64,000 nt of DNA from assembly GCF_017311415.1 (NCBI RefSeq), contig NZ_JAEKIS010000003.1, positions 186,001 through 250,000 on the forward strand, in the 5' to 3' direction. The notes beneath the pieces are model-generated. The model was not told the origin of the DNA, searched no databases, and saw nothing but the letters and a program-made list of their open reading frames with translations. Positions 1-8,073 of the stretch are shown here, in pieces; position 1 is the first letter of the stretch; each line of letters opens with the position of its first letter. The position numbers were made by a program, and so were the translations under genes. Origin of the DNA: Salipiger abyssi (GTDB taxonomy: Bacteria; Pseudomonadota; Alphaproteobacteria; Rhodobacterales; Rhodobacteraceae).

Positions 1-72
1 TTTCCTCTAAAATATGTCCCAAAGTTGGACTTTCTGCCGCGAAAATGCCATGACTTGTCCCTAGAGGTCGAT

Positions 73-399
73 ATGCACACACAGCGCGCGAAATATCATC
101 TGGGCCAGGTTGTCCGTCACAAGAAGCACCCGTTTCGCGGTGTGGTGTTCGATGTCGATCCGGAATTCAGCAATACCGAGGAATGGTATGAGGCGATTCC
201 CGAGGAATCGCGCCCGATCAAGGACCAGCCCTTCTATCATCTGCTCGCCGAGAACGAGCAGAGCTTTTACGTGGCCTATGTGTCGGAACAGAACCTCATT
301 GCCGATTATTCCGGCGAGCCGGTGGATCACCCGGACATTCCCGATCTCTTCGGGGCCTTTAACGATGGCAGCTACGAGCTGCATTTCCAGCTGAACTGA
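73..399 (+). CDS. hspQ: Heat shock protein HspQ (YccV/hemimethylated-DNA-binding family)
   Basis: A 108-residue protein of the HspQ/YccV family. In enterobacteria HspQ is a small cytosolic protein that acts as a specificity factor for Lon and also affects DnaA levels. The whole chain is the single YccV domain: the N-terminal stretch around HLGQVVRHKKHPFRG (residues 9-23) and the SFYVAYVSEQNL segment near residue 64 are typical. The reading frame is open further upstream, but the family start matches the ATG at 73, so I chose it. The gene stands alone, 25 bp ahead of a LysE-type exporter. I do not see a convincing RpoH promoter in the 70 bp available. Family assignment is firm; the role is inferred from homologues. 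Confidence 0.93.
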   Translation: MHTQRAKYHLGQVVRHKKHPFRGVVFDVDPEFSNTEEWYEAIPEESRPIKDQPFYHLLAENEQSFYVAYVSEQNLIADYSGEPVDHPDIPDLFGAFNDGSYELHFQLN

Positions 400-424
400 C
401 GGAGCCGCAGGGGAGGGCGCGCCG

Positions 425-1039
425 GTGGAGATCGTGGCGGCCCTGTCCCTCGTGACGTCAACCGCGCTGCTGGTGGCGATCCCCGGGCCGAACGTGGCGC
501 TGATCGTCGCCAACACGCTGGCGTATGGGCTGCGTCTTGGCGTGGCAACTGTCGCGGGGACCACGCTTGGCGTGGCGGCCCAGGTCATGTTTGTGGTCGC
601 GGGGTTCGCGGCGCTGCTTGAGCTGGCCGCCTGGGGCTTTCAGCTGTTGCGCTGGGCCGGAGTGGCCTATCTGCTTTGGCTTGGGGTCAGCACATGGCGA
701 CGCGGGGCTGCGGCGCTGGAGGTGCAGGCGCCGCGACGTCGGAGCGTTGTTGCGCTGCTGGTGCAGGGGGCGCTGGTCGCGGCGGTCAATCCCAAGACGC
801 TGATCTTCAACGCGGCCTTCCTGCCGCAATTCGTGGCGCCGGGCGGCGGTGCCGGGGCGCTGGCCGGTGTGGCCGCGCTTTACCTAATGGTTCTTTTCAC
901 AGGCGATCTGCTCTGGGCGCTGGCCGCGCGACGGGCTCGTGGCTGGCTGCGCCATGCGGGACGGCTGCGGCACCGGATGACGGGCGGGCTCTATCTGCTG
1001 GCGGGCGCCGGGCTGGCGCTGGCACGGCTGCCGCGCTGA
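425..1039 (+). CDS. LysE/RhtB family amino-acid exporter
   Basis: A 204-residue inner-membrane protein starting at GTG 425. It has five to six hydrophobic segments and the LysE-family signature near the N terminus (AIPGPNVALIVANTLAYG, about residues 18-35), followed by a glycine-rich second helix. A conserved NPKTLIF motif lies in the middle (about residues 122-128), as in RhtB-type exporters. The family exports amino acids or homoserine lactone-like compounds; the substrate cannot be read from the sequence. It follows hspQ by 25 bp and converges on ltaE with only 2 bp between the stop codons. Export of threonine, whose aldolase is next door, is possible but only suggested by position. Confidence 0.9.
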   Translation: MEIVAALSLVTSTALLVAIPGPNVALIVANTLAYGLRLGVATVAGTTLGVAAQVMFVVAGFAALLELAAWGFQLLRWAGVAYLLWLGVSTWRRGAAALEVQAPRRRSVVALLVQGALVAAVNPKTLIFNAAFLPQFVAPGGGAGALAGVAALYLMVLFTGDLLWALAARRARGWLRHAGRLRHRMTGGLYLLAGAGLALARLPR

Positions 1040-1041
1040 TG

Positions 1042-2085
1042 TCAGAGCGACCGGGCGAGCAGGTCGGTGAATTCCGAGACCGCCTCGGGCGGCAGCGACC
1101 AGTCGCAGACCAGCCTTGCGGTGGCGATGCTGTCGTCGGGGCCGTCGAGACTGTCCCACATGCTGTAGACGGCGCCGGCGGCGTGCAGCTTGCGGTGTAC
1201 GCGGCGGGGCAGGTCGAAGAAGAGTACGTTGGCGTGGCGGTCGGTTTGCAGCGTCACGTCCAAACCCTTCAGCCCCTGCACGAGCTGGTCGCAACGCGCA
1301 TTGGCGCGGCCCGCCAGATCGCGCCAGAGATCGCCTTCGAGATAGGCGGCCATCTGTGCCGCGAGATAGCGATGCTTGGAGAACAGCAGCGCCCCGCGCT
1401 TGCGGCGCAGCTCGAATTCCGCAGCTTTCTCCGAGTTGAAAATCAGCACCGCCTCGACACCCATTAGCCCGTTCTTGGTACCGCCGAAGACGCAGATATC
1501 GACACCGGCCTTCCAGCTCATCTCGGCGGGGGTGACGCCGAGCTTGACGGCGGCATTTGCAAAACGCGCGCCGTCGAGATGCACCGGCAGGCCGAATTCC
1601 TGCGCCACGCCGGTCAGCGCGCGCAGCTCCTCCATGGAGTAGACATTGCCGCGCTCGGTGAGCTGGGTGATCGAGACCGGCCCGCGCAGCGGCCCGTGCA
1701 CGCCGCGTGTCTCTTCGCCGGCGATGGCGGCGCGCAGGGCCTCGGGGGTCATGCGGTCGCTGTCGCCCACCAGGGTCAGCTTGGCGCCGCCGGTGTAGAA
1801 TTCCGGCGCGTTGCACTCATCCTCATGGATATGCGCGGCGGGCGAGCAGAACACCGTGGCATAGGGCGGGCAGAGACAGGCGAGCGACAGCGCATTGGCC
1901 GCCGTGCCGGTGGGCACCAGATAGACCGCCGCCTCCGGCGCCTCGAACAGAGCGCGGAGATCCTCGGCCACCTGTTGCGACAGCGGATCGTTGCCATAGC
2001 CCATGGCGTGGCCCTCATTGGCGTGGGCCAGCGCGTCGAGAACCTGCGGCGCCACGGGACCGGAATTGTCGGAGGCAAAGAACAT
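1042..2085 (-). CDS. ltaE: Low-specificity L-threonine aldolase
   Basis: A 347-residue fold-type I PLP enzyme that cleaves L-threonine or L-allo-threonine to glycine and acetaldehyde in the cytosol. Visible landmarks are the N-terminal SDN motif (residues 5-7), His86 in AAHIHEDE, which stacks on the cofactor, Asp171 in HLDGARF, which binds the pyridine nitrogen, and the Schiff-base lysine Lys204 in FGGTKNG. Length is normal for the family. The start overlaps the stop of the upstream YcgN-type gene by one base (TGATG), so translation is probably coupled. It is the last gene of a minus-strand run that begins near 5.7 kb. Confidence 0.95.
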   Translation of the reverse strand: MFFASDNSGPVAPQVLDALAHANEGHAMGYGNDPLSQQVAEDLRALFEAPEAAVYLVPTGTAANALSLACLCPPYATVFCSPAAHIHEDECNAPEFYTGGAKLTLVGDSDRMTPEALRAAIAGEETRGVHGPLRGPVSITQLTERGNVYSMEELRALTGVAQEFGLPVHLDGARFANAAVKLGVTPAEMSWKAGVDICVFGGTKNGLMGVEAVLIFNSEKAAEFELRRKRGALLFSKHRYLAAQMAAYLEGDLWRDLAGRANARCDQLVQGLKGLDVTLQTDRHANVLFFDLPRRVHRKLHAAGAVYSMWDSLDGPDDSIATARLVCDWSLPPEAVSEFTDLLARSL

Positions 2086-2555
2086 CAGATCGGCTCCTCA
2101 ATGATGTGGTCTTCCCAATCGTCCTCGCCGATCTCGAATTCCGGAACGGTGCGATCCCGCATGGACACCCCGGCCTCATGCACCGTTTCCGGGTCGCCCG
2201 AGATCAGCGGGTGCCAGTCGAAGAGCGGCTTGCCCTCCCAGAGCAGCCGGTACGCGCAGGTCTGCGGCATCCAGTAGGCGTGCTCGTCGATATTCGTGGG
2301 TTTCAGCACGATGCATTCTGGCACGAACTGATGGCGGATCGGGTATTGCGCGCAGCGGCAGGTGCTGTCGTCGAAGAGGCGGCAGGCGACGCGGGTCAGC
2401 GCGACCTCGCCGGTCTCCTCGTCCTCGAGCTTGTTGAGGCAGCATTTGCCGCAGCCGTCGCACAGCGCCTCCCATTCGGCTTTGGAGAGCTTGGCGAGCG
2501 GCTTTTTCTCCCAGAACCGGGGCGCCAGCCCGTTGCGGTCGATCGGATCGCTCAT
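2085..2555 (-). CDS. YcgN/UPF0260 family cysteine-cluster protein
   Basis: A 156-residue cytosolic protein of the UPF0260 (YcgN) family, defined by a cysteine cluster: CDGCGKCC near residues 32-39, a further Cys in RVACRLF, then TCRCAQYP and a later C. The pattern suggests metal or Fe-S binding, but the biochemical role is unknown. Start choice: an upstream in-frame start exists, but the ATG at 2555 overlaps the ribF stop in a 4-bp ATGA, matches homologues and is preferred. It is placed between ribF and ltaE and is probably co-transcribed with both. Confidence 0.88.
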   Translation of the reverse strand: MSDPIDRNGLAPRFWEKKPLAKLSKAEWEALCDGCGKCCLNKLEDEETGEVALTRVACRLFDDSTCRCAQYPIRHQFVPECIVLKPTNIDEHAYWMPQTCAYRLLWEGKPLFDWHPLISGDPETVHEAGVSMRDRTVPEFEIGEDDWEDHIIEEPI

Positions 2556-3484
2556 AGCGCCGAGAGGATCTCGCGCGCCTTGGCGCAATCGGCATCCATC
2601 TGCTGGATGAGCGCGGCGAGCCCGTCGAATTTCACCTCAGGGCGAAGATACTCGACCAGCCCGACCGACAGGGTCGTCCCGTAAAGATCGCCGTGGAAGT
2701 CGAAGATGAAGGTTTCGAGATTGGGCTTGTTCTCGCCGAACATCGGGCGCACGCCGATGGAGGCGGCGCCGTGATAGCTGCCCTTGTGCTCGCCATCCAG
2801 GATTTGCACCAGCACGGCATAGACGCCGAGCTTGGGCGGGTGCAGCCCCTCGATGGACATGTTGGCGGTGGGATAGCCCAGCTCGCGACCGCGCTGCTCG
2901 CCACCGATCACCGGGCCCTCGATGCGGTGCCAGTGGCCGAGCTGTGCCGCCGCCTCGCGCGGGTTGCCGTCGCTGAGCGCCTGCCGGATCGCGGTGGAGC
3001 TGACCTGCCCGCCGTCATACTCCAGAATCTTGGCGACAGTGACGCCGAAGCCCAGCTCTTCGCCGAAGCGCTGGAGATCGCTGACGGTGCCCTTGCGGTT
3101 CTTGCCGAAACAAAAATCGGCCCCCACCACCACATGTTTGAGCCCGAGCCCGTCGGCGATCACCCTGCGGCAGAACTCCTCCGGTGTGAGCTCGGCCAGC
3201 GCGCTGTTGAAATTGAGCTCATAGAGCCGCTCCACCCCGAGCTTTTCCAGCCGCGAGGCACGCGCCTTGGAGGACATCAGCCGGAAGGGCGGGGTGTCGG
3301 GTGCGAAATACTCGCGCGGATGCGGCTCGAAGGTGAGCACGCCGAAGGGCGCGCCGCCGCCTGCCGCGCGGGCGAGGTCTATCACGGCTTGATGGCCGAG
3401 ATGCACGCCGTCGAAATTTCCGATGGCGACACTGGCGCCCCGGTCTTCGGGCTCGACATATTGGTAATCTCGGATGATCCGCAT
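2552..3484 (-). CDS. ribF: Bifunctional riboflavin kinase / FAD synthetase
   Basis: A 310-residue enzyme making FMN from riboflavin and then FAD. The N-terminal nucleotidyltransferase domain carries GNFDGVHLGH (about residues 21-30, the HxGH nucleotide-binding motif). The C-terminal half, from about residue 185, is the flavokinase barrel with the GYPTAN motif and the YHGAASIGVRP stretch. Length equals typical RibF. The frame is open far upstream, but the family start MRIIRDYQ at 3484 is clear. The stop overlaps the next start (ATGA). The 137 bp upstream hold a REP-like hairpin and no gene. No FMN riboswitch is visible. Confidence 0.95.
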   Translation of the reverse strand: MRIIRDYQYVEPEDRGASVAIGNFDGVHLGHQAVIDLARAAGGGAPFGVLTFEPHPREYFAPDTPPFRLMSSKARASRLEKLGVERLYELNFNSALAELTPEEFCRRVIADGLGLKHVVVGADFCFGKNRKGTVSDLQRFGEELGFGVTVAKILEYDGGQVSSTAIRQALSDGNPREAAAQLGHWHRIEGPVIGGEQRGRELGYPTANMSIEGLHPPKLGVYAVLVQILDGEHKGSYHGAASIGVRPMFGENKPNLETFIFDFHGDLYGTTLSVGLVEYLRPEVKFDGLAALIQQMDADCAKAREILSAL

Positions 3485-3588
3485 GAACGCAGGCCTAGCC
3501 CCAGCGGCCAGCATGCGCAAGGCGGCTCGGGGCGGGGAATGGCAATGCCGCCACAGAGGGGGCTGGTCTTGTGCCAGCGTGCGGACAC

Positions 3589-3614
3589 GGTGGGCAAGTA
3601 TTGCCCACCCTACG
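3589..3614. repeat. REP-like hairpin, copy 1
   Basis: Inverted repeat GGTGGGCAA-N3-TTGCCCACC followed by CTACG, in the 137-bp gap between ribF and yggS. Read on the minus strand it is CGTAG followed by the hairpin, the classic REP layout of a GTAG tetranucleotide at the 5' foot of a palindrome. The same CCCACCCTACG edge occurs at 10743-10755 and next to the RAYT gene at 33.3 kb. Confidence 0.75.
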
Positions 3615-3621
3615 GCATCCG

Positions 3622-4275
3622 TTATCCGTAATCGCGCTCGCCAAAGATCGCCGAGCCCACGCGTACATGGGTGGCGCCGAGCGCGATGGCCTCTTCGAAA
3701 TCGGAGCTCATGCCCATGGAGAGCCCCTCCAGCCCGTTGCGTTCGGCGATCTTGCCGAGCAGTGCGAAATGCAGCGAGGGCGTCTCCTCGACCGGCGGGA
3801 TGCACATCAGCCCCTTGATCGGCAGGTCGAGCCCGCGGCATTCGGCGATGAAGGCATCCGCATCGGCGGGCAGGATGCCGGCCTTCTGCTCTTCCTCGCC
3901 GGTGTTCACCTGAATGAAGAGATCGGGGCAGGCGCCCATCTCCTGTGCCAGCCGCGCCAGCGTGTTGGCGAGTTTCGGCCGGTCGAGCGAGTGAATGGCG
4001 GAGAAGAGCTCCATCGCCTGCCGCGCCTTGTTGGTCTGCAACGGCCCGATGAGATGTACGGAGACGCCCTCGTAGCGCTCCATGAAATCGGGCCATTTTC
4101 CGCGCGCCTCCTGCACCTTGTTCTCGCCAAAGAGCCGGTGCCCCTGCTCCAGCACCGCCTCGACCCGCTCCAGCGGCTGCACTTTGCTGACTGCGATCAG
4201 CTGGACCGAACCGGGGTCGCGTCCGGCCTCGGCTTCGGCTTTGGCGACGCGGTCGCGGATATCGGTCAGTCCCAT
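3622..4275 (-). CDS. yggS: YggS/PLPBP family PLP-homeostasis protein
   Basis: A 217-residue single-domain protein with the fold of the alanine racemase N-terminal barrel. Members bind pyridoxal phosphate and buffer B6 vitamers and amino-acid pools; they have no known catalytic turnover. Visible signatures are the PLP lysine Lys31 in IAVSKVQP, the HLIGPLQTNK segment, and the C-terminal SMGMSSDFEEAI and VRVGSAIFG motifs that hold the phosphate. The start overlaps the end of the upstream TPR-sulfotransferase gene by 10 bp, so the two are probably translated from one mRNA. Confidence 0.95.
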   Translation of the reverse strand: MGLTDIRDRVAKAEAEAGRDPGSVQLIAVSKVQPLERVEAVLEQGHRLFGENKVQEARGKWPDFMERYEGVSVHLIGPLQTNKARQAMELFSAIHSLDRPKLANTLARLAQEMGACPDLFIQVNTGEEEQKAGILPADADAFIAECRGLDLPIKGLMCIPPVEETPSLHFALLGKIAERNGLEGLSMGMSSDFEEAIALGATHVRVGSAIFGERDYG

Positions 4276-5738
4276 GGCTCGTCTCCCCAGGCTTCTATGA
4301 ACGGTTGCAGCTCGCGCTCGTATTTCTTCCAGGCCTGCGCCGACCCGGTATAGATCGGCTGGCGCACCTGACTGACGCTGAGCGTCTTCACGGCGTCGCT
4401 GTTCTTGTGGAAATCGAGGCAGGCGTCCTGCCAGTCAAGCCCCACCGCCGCGATCAGTGCGCGCGAGTGCGGTTCGGGGTCCGCCACCAGCGCCTCATAG
4501 CGGATCTCGTGGATGACGCCGGGCAGCGCGGCCTTCCAGTGCGCGACATGCCGGCGGAAGCGTTTGATCGCATGGGCGATATCCGCGAGGTCGTTGGCGT
4601 AGCGATGCGTGCCGGTGGCGAAGTAGTTCTTGTGGATCGACAGGGCGATGTCGCGCGGGTCGCGCTGCACGACGATAAAGCGCGCGCCGGGCAGCGTGTG
4701 ATGCAGCAGCCCGACGATCAGATAGGAGAGAATCGACTTGTCGGTGATCACCGGGCTGTCGCCGGGCACGTCGCGGCGCGCGAGCGTGGTGTAGCGTTCG
4801 GCGAAGGCGCGCAGCTTTTCCGGAGCGGTGTCGGCGAGGGGGCGCATGGCTTCGCCGGCGCCGAACATGCCATAGGCGAGCTTCAGCGCGAGGCTCAACT
4901 CGTTGCCAGCCGACACCTCGCTATGGGCGGCGAGGATGCGCTCGACCAGCGTCGTACCGGAGCGCGGCATGCCGGTGACAAAGACCGGGCGGGGGGAGAG
5001 AGGTTCCGTGAGGGCGGATTCGGGCGAAAGCCCTGCCTGCGCGTCGCGCACGGCGGTGAACTCGCGATCCTGCGCGGCGTTGTCGAAAGGCGCCGCCTTG
5101 CGCTGCAAGGCATTGGCGCGGGCAAAGCAGGCAAAGGCGCGCTGCGGTTGACCGGTCTCCTCCAGCGCCTTGCCGAGCGCGTAGCCGAGATGGATTCGCG
5201 GCTCGTCCTTCATCTCCTTGCGCGTCCAGAGCCGCTCCATCGCCTGAAGCAAAGGGTCGCCGGCGGAGAGCTTTTTCGTGGCAAGGAAGATGCGGTAGAG
5301 CTGCGCTTCGTTCGGGTGCTGGCGGATCAGCTTGCGAAAGATCTTCTCGGCCTCGTCGAACCGGCCGAGCAGTTGCAGGTAATGCGCCTTGTCGGCGCGC
5401 GGCTTCACCGCCTTGCCATCGGCGGCAATGAGCCGGTCATAGGCGGCGAGCGCTTCCTCGGCGCAGCCGAAATAGCGGAACCGCTCGGCGGCGTGCTGGG
5501 TGAGCTTGGCATTGCCGGGCGCCAATGCGACGGCTTTTCGCAGGTGGCGGAGGCAGGCTTCGCGGTCGCCCTCTTCGAAGGCGATTCTCGACAGGTGGAA
5601 GGGGATTTCCGGGCGCTGCGGATCCGCCTGCGCCAGCTGCGTCAGCGCGGTCCGGGCCTGTGCGAACTGGCCCTTGGCCATGAGGCCGGTTGCCTGCTGG
5701 AAGAGCCGGGTTTTCATCGCGGCGGAGAGCGGCAGCAT
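4266..5738 (-). CDS. TPR-repeat sulfotransferase family protein
   Basis: About 490 residues. The N-terminal half (residues 10-215) consists of tetratricopeptide-like helical repeats with alternating A/G/Y/L positions. The C-terminal half is a PAPS-dependent sulfotransferase domain, with the phosphosulfate-binding loop TGMPRSGTT (PRSGTT at 258-263) and a downstream QRDPRD motif that fits the 3'-phosphate site. Such TPR-sulfotransferases are common in Rhodobacterales; acceptors (surface polysaccharide, lipid or protein) are unknown. I placed the start at ATG 5738 because the longer frame would run through the porin terminator hairpin at 5772-5795. Confidence 0.88.
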   Translation of the reverse strand: MLPLSAAMKTRLFQQATGLMAKGQFAQARTALTQLAQADPQRPEIPFHLSRIAFEEGDREACLRHLRKAVALAPGNAKLTQHAAERFRYFGCAEEALAAYDRLIAADGKAVKPRADKAHYLQLLGRFDEAEKIFRKLIRQHPNEAQLYRIFLATKKLSAGDPLLQAMERLWTRKEMKDEPRIHLGYALGKALEETGQPQRAFACFARANALQRKAAPFDNAAQDREFTAVRDAQAGLSPESALTEPLSPRPVFVTGMPRSGTTLVERILAAHSEVSAGNELSLALKLAYGMFGAGEAMRPLADTAPEKLRAFAERYTTLARRDVPGDSPVITDKSILSYLIVGLLHHTLPGARFIVVQRDPRDIALSIHKNYFATGTHRYANDLADIAHAIKRFRRHVAHWKAALPGVIHEIRYEALVADPEPHSRALIAAVGLDWQDACLDFHKNSDAVKTLSVSQVRQPIYTGSAQAWKKYERELQPFIEAWGDEPWD

Positions 5739-5771
5739 TGGGCGGGCACCTCGGCGGTTGGACAAAAAGAA

Positions 5772-5795
5772 AAGAGCGGGCAAATGCCCGCTCTT
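5772..5795 (-). terminator. Rho-independent terminator of the porin gene
   Basis: Perfect 10-bp stem AAGAGCGGGC / GCCCGCTCTT with a 4-nt loop, followed on the minus strand by a T-rich run (TTTTCTTTTTG). It lies 24 bp downstream of the porin stop codon, oriented for minus-strand transcription. Confidence 0.88.
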
Positions 5796-5819
5796 CCCTT
5801 AGCGTAATCTCCGGGGAGA

Positions 5820-6863
5820 TTAGAAGCTCATGTTCAGACCCAGCGACCAGGTGCTGTCGTCGCCCGAGCCCCAAACGCCTTCCATGTCGGAGTAGCCGTA
5901 GCCGAGACGGGCTTCCAAGCCGCCGCCGAGGTCGTAGGATGCCGCGAGGCCCCAGCCCGACTGGTTGTCGCCGTCGTACTCGAACTGACCCCAGTTCAGG
6001 CCAACTGCGATGGCGTTCATTTCGTAGCCGAAGCCGACACCCACGTGGGTAATGTCGTCCGAGCTGCCATCAATGTCGGAGACCGAGTAGGTCAGGCCGG
6101 CGGAGATGCCATTGGCGAAGCCACCGGTGACGGCGATGCCGGTCACGTCAGCAACATCTTCCAGGGTCTGGTAGCCGAGGCCGACGGTGAGGTCGACCAT
6201 GCTGACCTGACCGCTCCAGGACACACCGACGCCCCAGATGGTGTCGCCGATGCTGTCATAAGCGAGGCCTTCGTCTTGCGCTGCGCTTTTGCTCATCACG
6301 CCGTCGGCAGTGATCACAGCATCCGAACCGTCTGCGGTCTGCTCGGCCGACAGCGAGAAGGTGAAGCCGTTGTAGGCGTAGTCGAAACGAGCGATCTGAC
6401 CGTCGGAGCCGGCACCGTCAAGGCCGGTCATGCCGAGCGAGTCACCGTCGCCGTGGTTGAAGCCAGCGTGAACGGTTTCGTCGTCGCTCAGCGAGGCGGC
6501 TGCCAGAGCCATTTCCGGGATGCGAGCGTCGTATGCACCGTCGGTGTCACCCATGGTCAGGGTTGCGCCACCGTAGGAGATGAAGACAGCTTCACCGCCC
6601 TGCTTGCCCGGCAGTTCGAAACGGCCCGGGTTTTTGTTGTCGGCAGCTTCGTCCAGATCGATGGTCGCACCGAAGGTCAGACCGTTGTCGGCTTCGCCCG
6701 ACAGGGTGAAGCGGATGTCGAAATCGGTGAAGAACTGGGTGTCAGCATCTTCCGTGGACGGGCTGTAGATACCCATTTCGGCGGTACCGGTCAGGGCGAC
6801 TTCAGCCGAGGCGACGCCTGCGGTTGCAACCAGCGCAGTGGTAGCAAACAGAATCTTTTTCAT
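5820..6863 (-). CDS. Gram-negative outer-membrane porin
   Basis: A 347-residue porin. It begins with a signal peptide (MKKILFATTALVATAGVASA, cleavage after residue 20), continues as alternating amphipathic beta-strands rich in Gly, Asp and aromatic residues, and ends with ...LGLNMSF, the terminal phenylalanine recognised by the BAM complex. This matches the general porins of Rhodobacter/Roseobacter, which form trimeric diffusion channels. The ATG at 6863 is chosen because it starts the signal peptide. It is monocistronic, with its own terminator and a 273-bp upstream region. Strong codon bias and an isolated promoter fit high expression. Confidence 0.93.
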   Translation of the reverse strand: MKKILFATTALVATAGVASAEVALTGTAEMGIYSPSTEDADTQFFTDFDIRFTLSGEADNGLTFGATIDLDEAADNKNPGRFELPGKQGGEAVFISYGGATLTMGDTDGAYDARIPEMALAAASLSDDETVHAGFNHGDGDSLGMTGLDGAGSDGQIARFDYAYNGFTFSLSAEQTADGSDAVITADGVMSKSAAQDEGLAYDSIGDTIWGVGVSWSGQVSMVDLTVGLGYQTLEDVADVTGIAVTGGFANGISAGLTYSVSDIDGSSDDITHVGVGFGYEMNAIAVGLNWGQFEYDGDNQSGWGLAASYDLGGGLEARLGYGYSDMEGVWGSGDDSTWSLGLNMSF

Positions 6864-6936
6864 TGTTTCCCTCATGTGTTCGTAAGGCACGTACCAATCC
6901 GGGTAGCCCGGCCTTGATGGGCTTTCTATGCGCCTT

Positions 6937-6944
6937 CCCCCCCC
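6937..6944. other. Eight-base poly-C tract upstream of the porin
   Basis: A run of eight C (eight G on the porin's coding strand) lies about 74-81 bp upstream of the porin start codon, in the untranslated leader or promoter. Homopolymers of this size are prone to slippage. No function is shown by the sequence itself. Confidence 0.5.
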
Positions 6945-7136
6945 GCGTTTGCAACCGGTCGCTGAAAGGCGCGCGGAACGAGCCAATCAGTGATGCGCAA
7001 TTGCCACAAAATTGCCCGCTGCCCCGAACGCCACACGGGAAAGCGCCTTGGTTCAAGGAGATTGACGGCTTGTCGCGCGCGGGTGTGCCGAGTATGCAGG
7101 GGGCGAAAGAGACGGGACGGGCAGGAGCTTTTGCCG

Positions 7137-7667
7137 ATGAAAATGATGCGGAACGCTGTGAGAGTCGCTCTGTTCGGCGGGATGATGGCTCTGGCCGGCT
7201 GCGGATCCGTCCGCGGCTGGTTCGACGGGCGCGGCTCCGACACACAAACCGTGCCGCCCGGCAACGCGGAGACCTCCGAGCAGATCATCGAGAAGGAAAT
7301 CTACGGTCGCGAGGGGCGCCCTGAGTCGACGATCTGGGACATTTTCCGTGCCCGCGAGGATGCTGGCAAGGTCGGCGCGGTGAATCGCTATATCTGGAAC
7401 GCCTCGCTCGACGTGCTCGATTTCCTGCCCGTCGAGTCGGTCGATCCGTTCACCGGCGTGATCACCACCGGCTACGGCACTCCGCCGGGCAGCGGCCGCG
7501 CCTATCGTGCGACGATCTATGTTTCCGATCCGGCGCTCGATGCGCGTTCGCTCAATGTCGCGCTGATGACCCGCTCCGGTCCTGTGGACGGCGCCACCGT
7601 GCGCGCGGTCGAGGATGCGATCCTGACCCGCGCCCGGCAGCTGCGCGCCCGCGACGGCAACCTCTGA
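7137..7667 (+). CDS. DUF3576 family outer-membrane-type lipoprotein
   Basis: A 176-residue predicted lipoprotein. The signal sequence ends in a lipobox ALAGC with the lipidated Cys at about residue 21. The residue after Cys is Gly, so outer-membrane retention is likely rather than Asp-type inner-membrane retention. The mature part has the DUF3576 features: a STIWDIFR segment, LPVESVDPFTGVITTGY in the middle and a C-terminal VEDAILTRARQLR helix. Function is unknown; the family is nearly restricted to alphaproteobacteria. A longer frame is open from 6990, but the lipobox and an AGGAG 13 bp upstream fix the start at 7137. It converges on the DUF1244 gene, with a double palindrome between them. 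Confidence 0.87.
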   Translation: MKMMRNAVRVALFGGMMALAGCGSVRGWFDGRGSDTQTVPPGNAETSEQIIEKEIYGREGRPESTIWDIFRAREDAGKVGAVNRYIWNASLDVLDFLPVESVDPFTGVITTGYGTPPGSGRAYRATIYVSDPALDARSLNVALMTRSGPVDGATVRAVEDAILTRARQLRARDGNL

Positions 7668-7691
7668 TAAAGGGCTGACCGCCGGGGTCGC

Positions 7692-7737
7692 GCAACTCTT
7701 TTCGAAAAGAGTTGCAACTTCCTTCGAAGGAAGTTGC
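7692..7737. repeat. Double-palindrome element, copy A (bidirectional terminator-like)
   Basis: Two perfect 24-bp palindromes share a central GC. The first has arms GCAACTCTTTTC/GAAAAGAGTTGC (7692-7715), the second GCAACTTCCTTC/GAAGGAAGTTGC (7714-7737). They sit between two convergent genes. A second copy with the same plan and compensating base changes lies at 57095-57140. Confidence 0.85.
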
Positions 7738-7744
7738 CCCGGGC

Positions 7745-8059
7745 TCAGCCGTCCTTGCTGACATTCTCGCGGAACGCGGTGTCGAAGGCGGCCTTCTTGG
7801 CGTCGTCCGCCTCGGTCTGATGCTGCGCCTTCCAGTCGTTATAGGGCATGCCGTAATAGATCTCGCGCGCCTCGTCCTTGCCGATCTCGATCCCGCGCTC
7901 GGCGGCTGCCTCCTGATACCAGCGCGACAGGCAGTTGCGGCAGAACCCGGCCAGATTCATCAGGTCGATATTCTGCACGTCCTTGCGATCTTCCATCAGA
8001 TGTTTGCGCAGCCGGCGAAAGGCGGCGGCCTCGATCTCGATGCGGGTCTGGTCGTCCAT
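7745..8059 (-). CDS. DUF1244 family protein
   Basis: A 104-residue cytosolic protein matching the DUF1244 family along its whole length. It has an N-terminal amphipathic helix (residues 5-22), then the conserved NLAGFCRNCLSRWY-type core (about residues 35-49) with two cysteines three residues apart, and the AREIYYGMPYNDWK motif near residues 63-76. The CRNC pair could bind metal, but the role is unknown. It lies 14 bp downstream of the N-formylglutamate amidohydrolase gene on the same strand and is probably in its operon. Confidence 0.92.
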   Translation of the reverse strand: MDDQTRIEIEAAAFRRLRKHLMEDRKDVQNIDLMNLAGFCRNCLSRWYQEAAAERGIEIGKDEAREIYYGMPYNDWKAQHQTEADDAKKAAFDTAFRENVSKDG

Positions 8060-8073
8060 GTCTTTCTCCTCCG

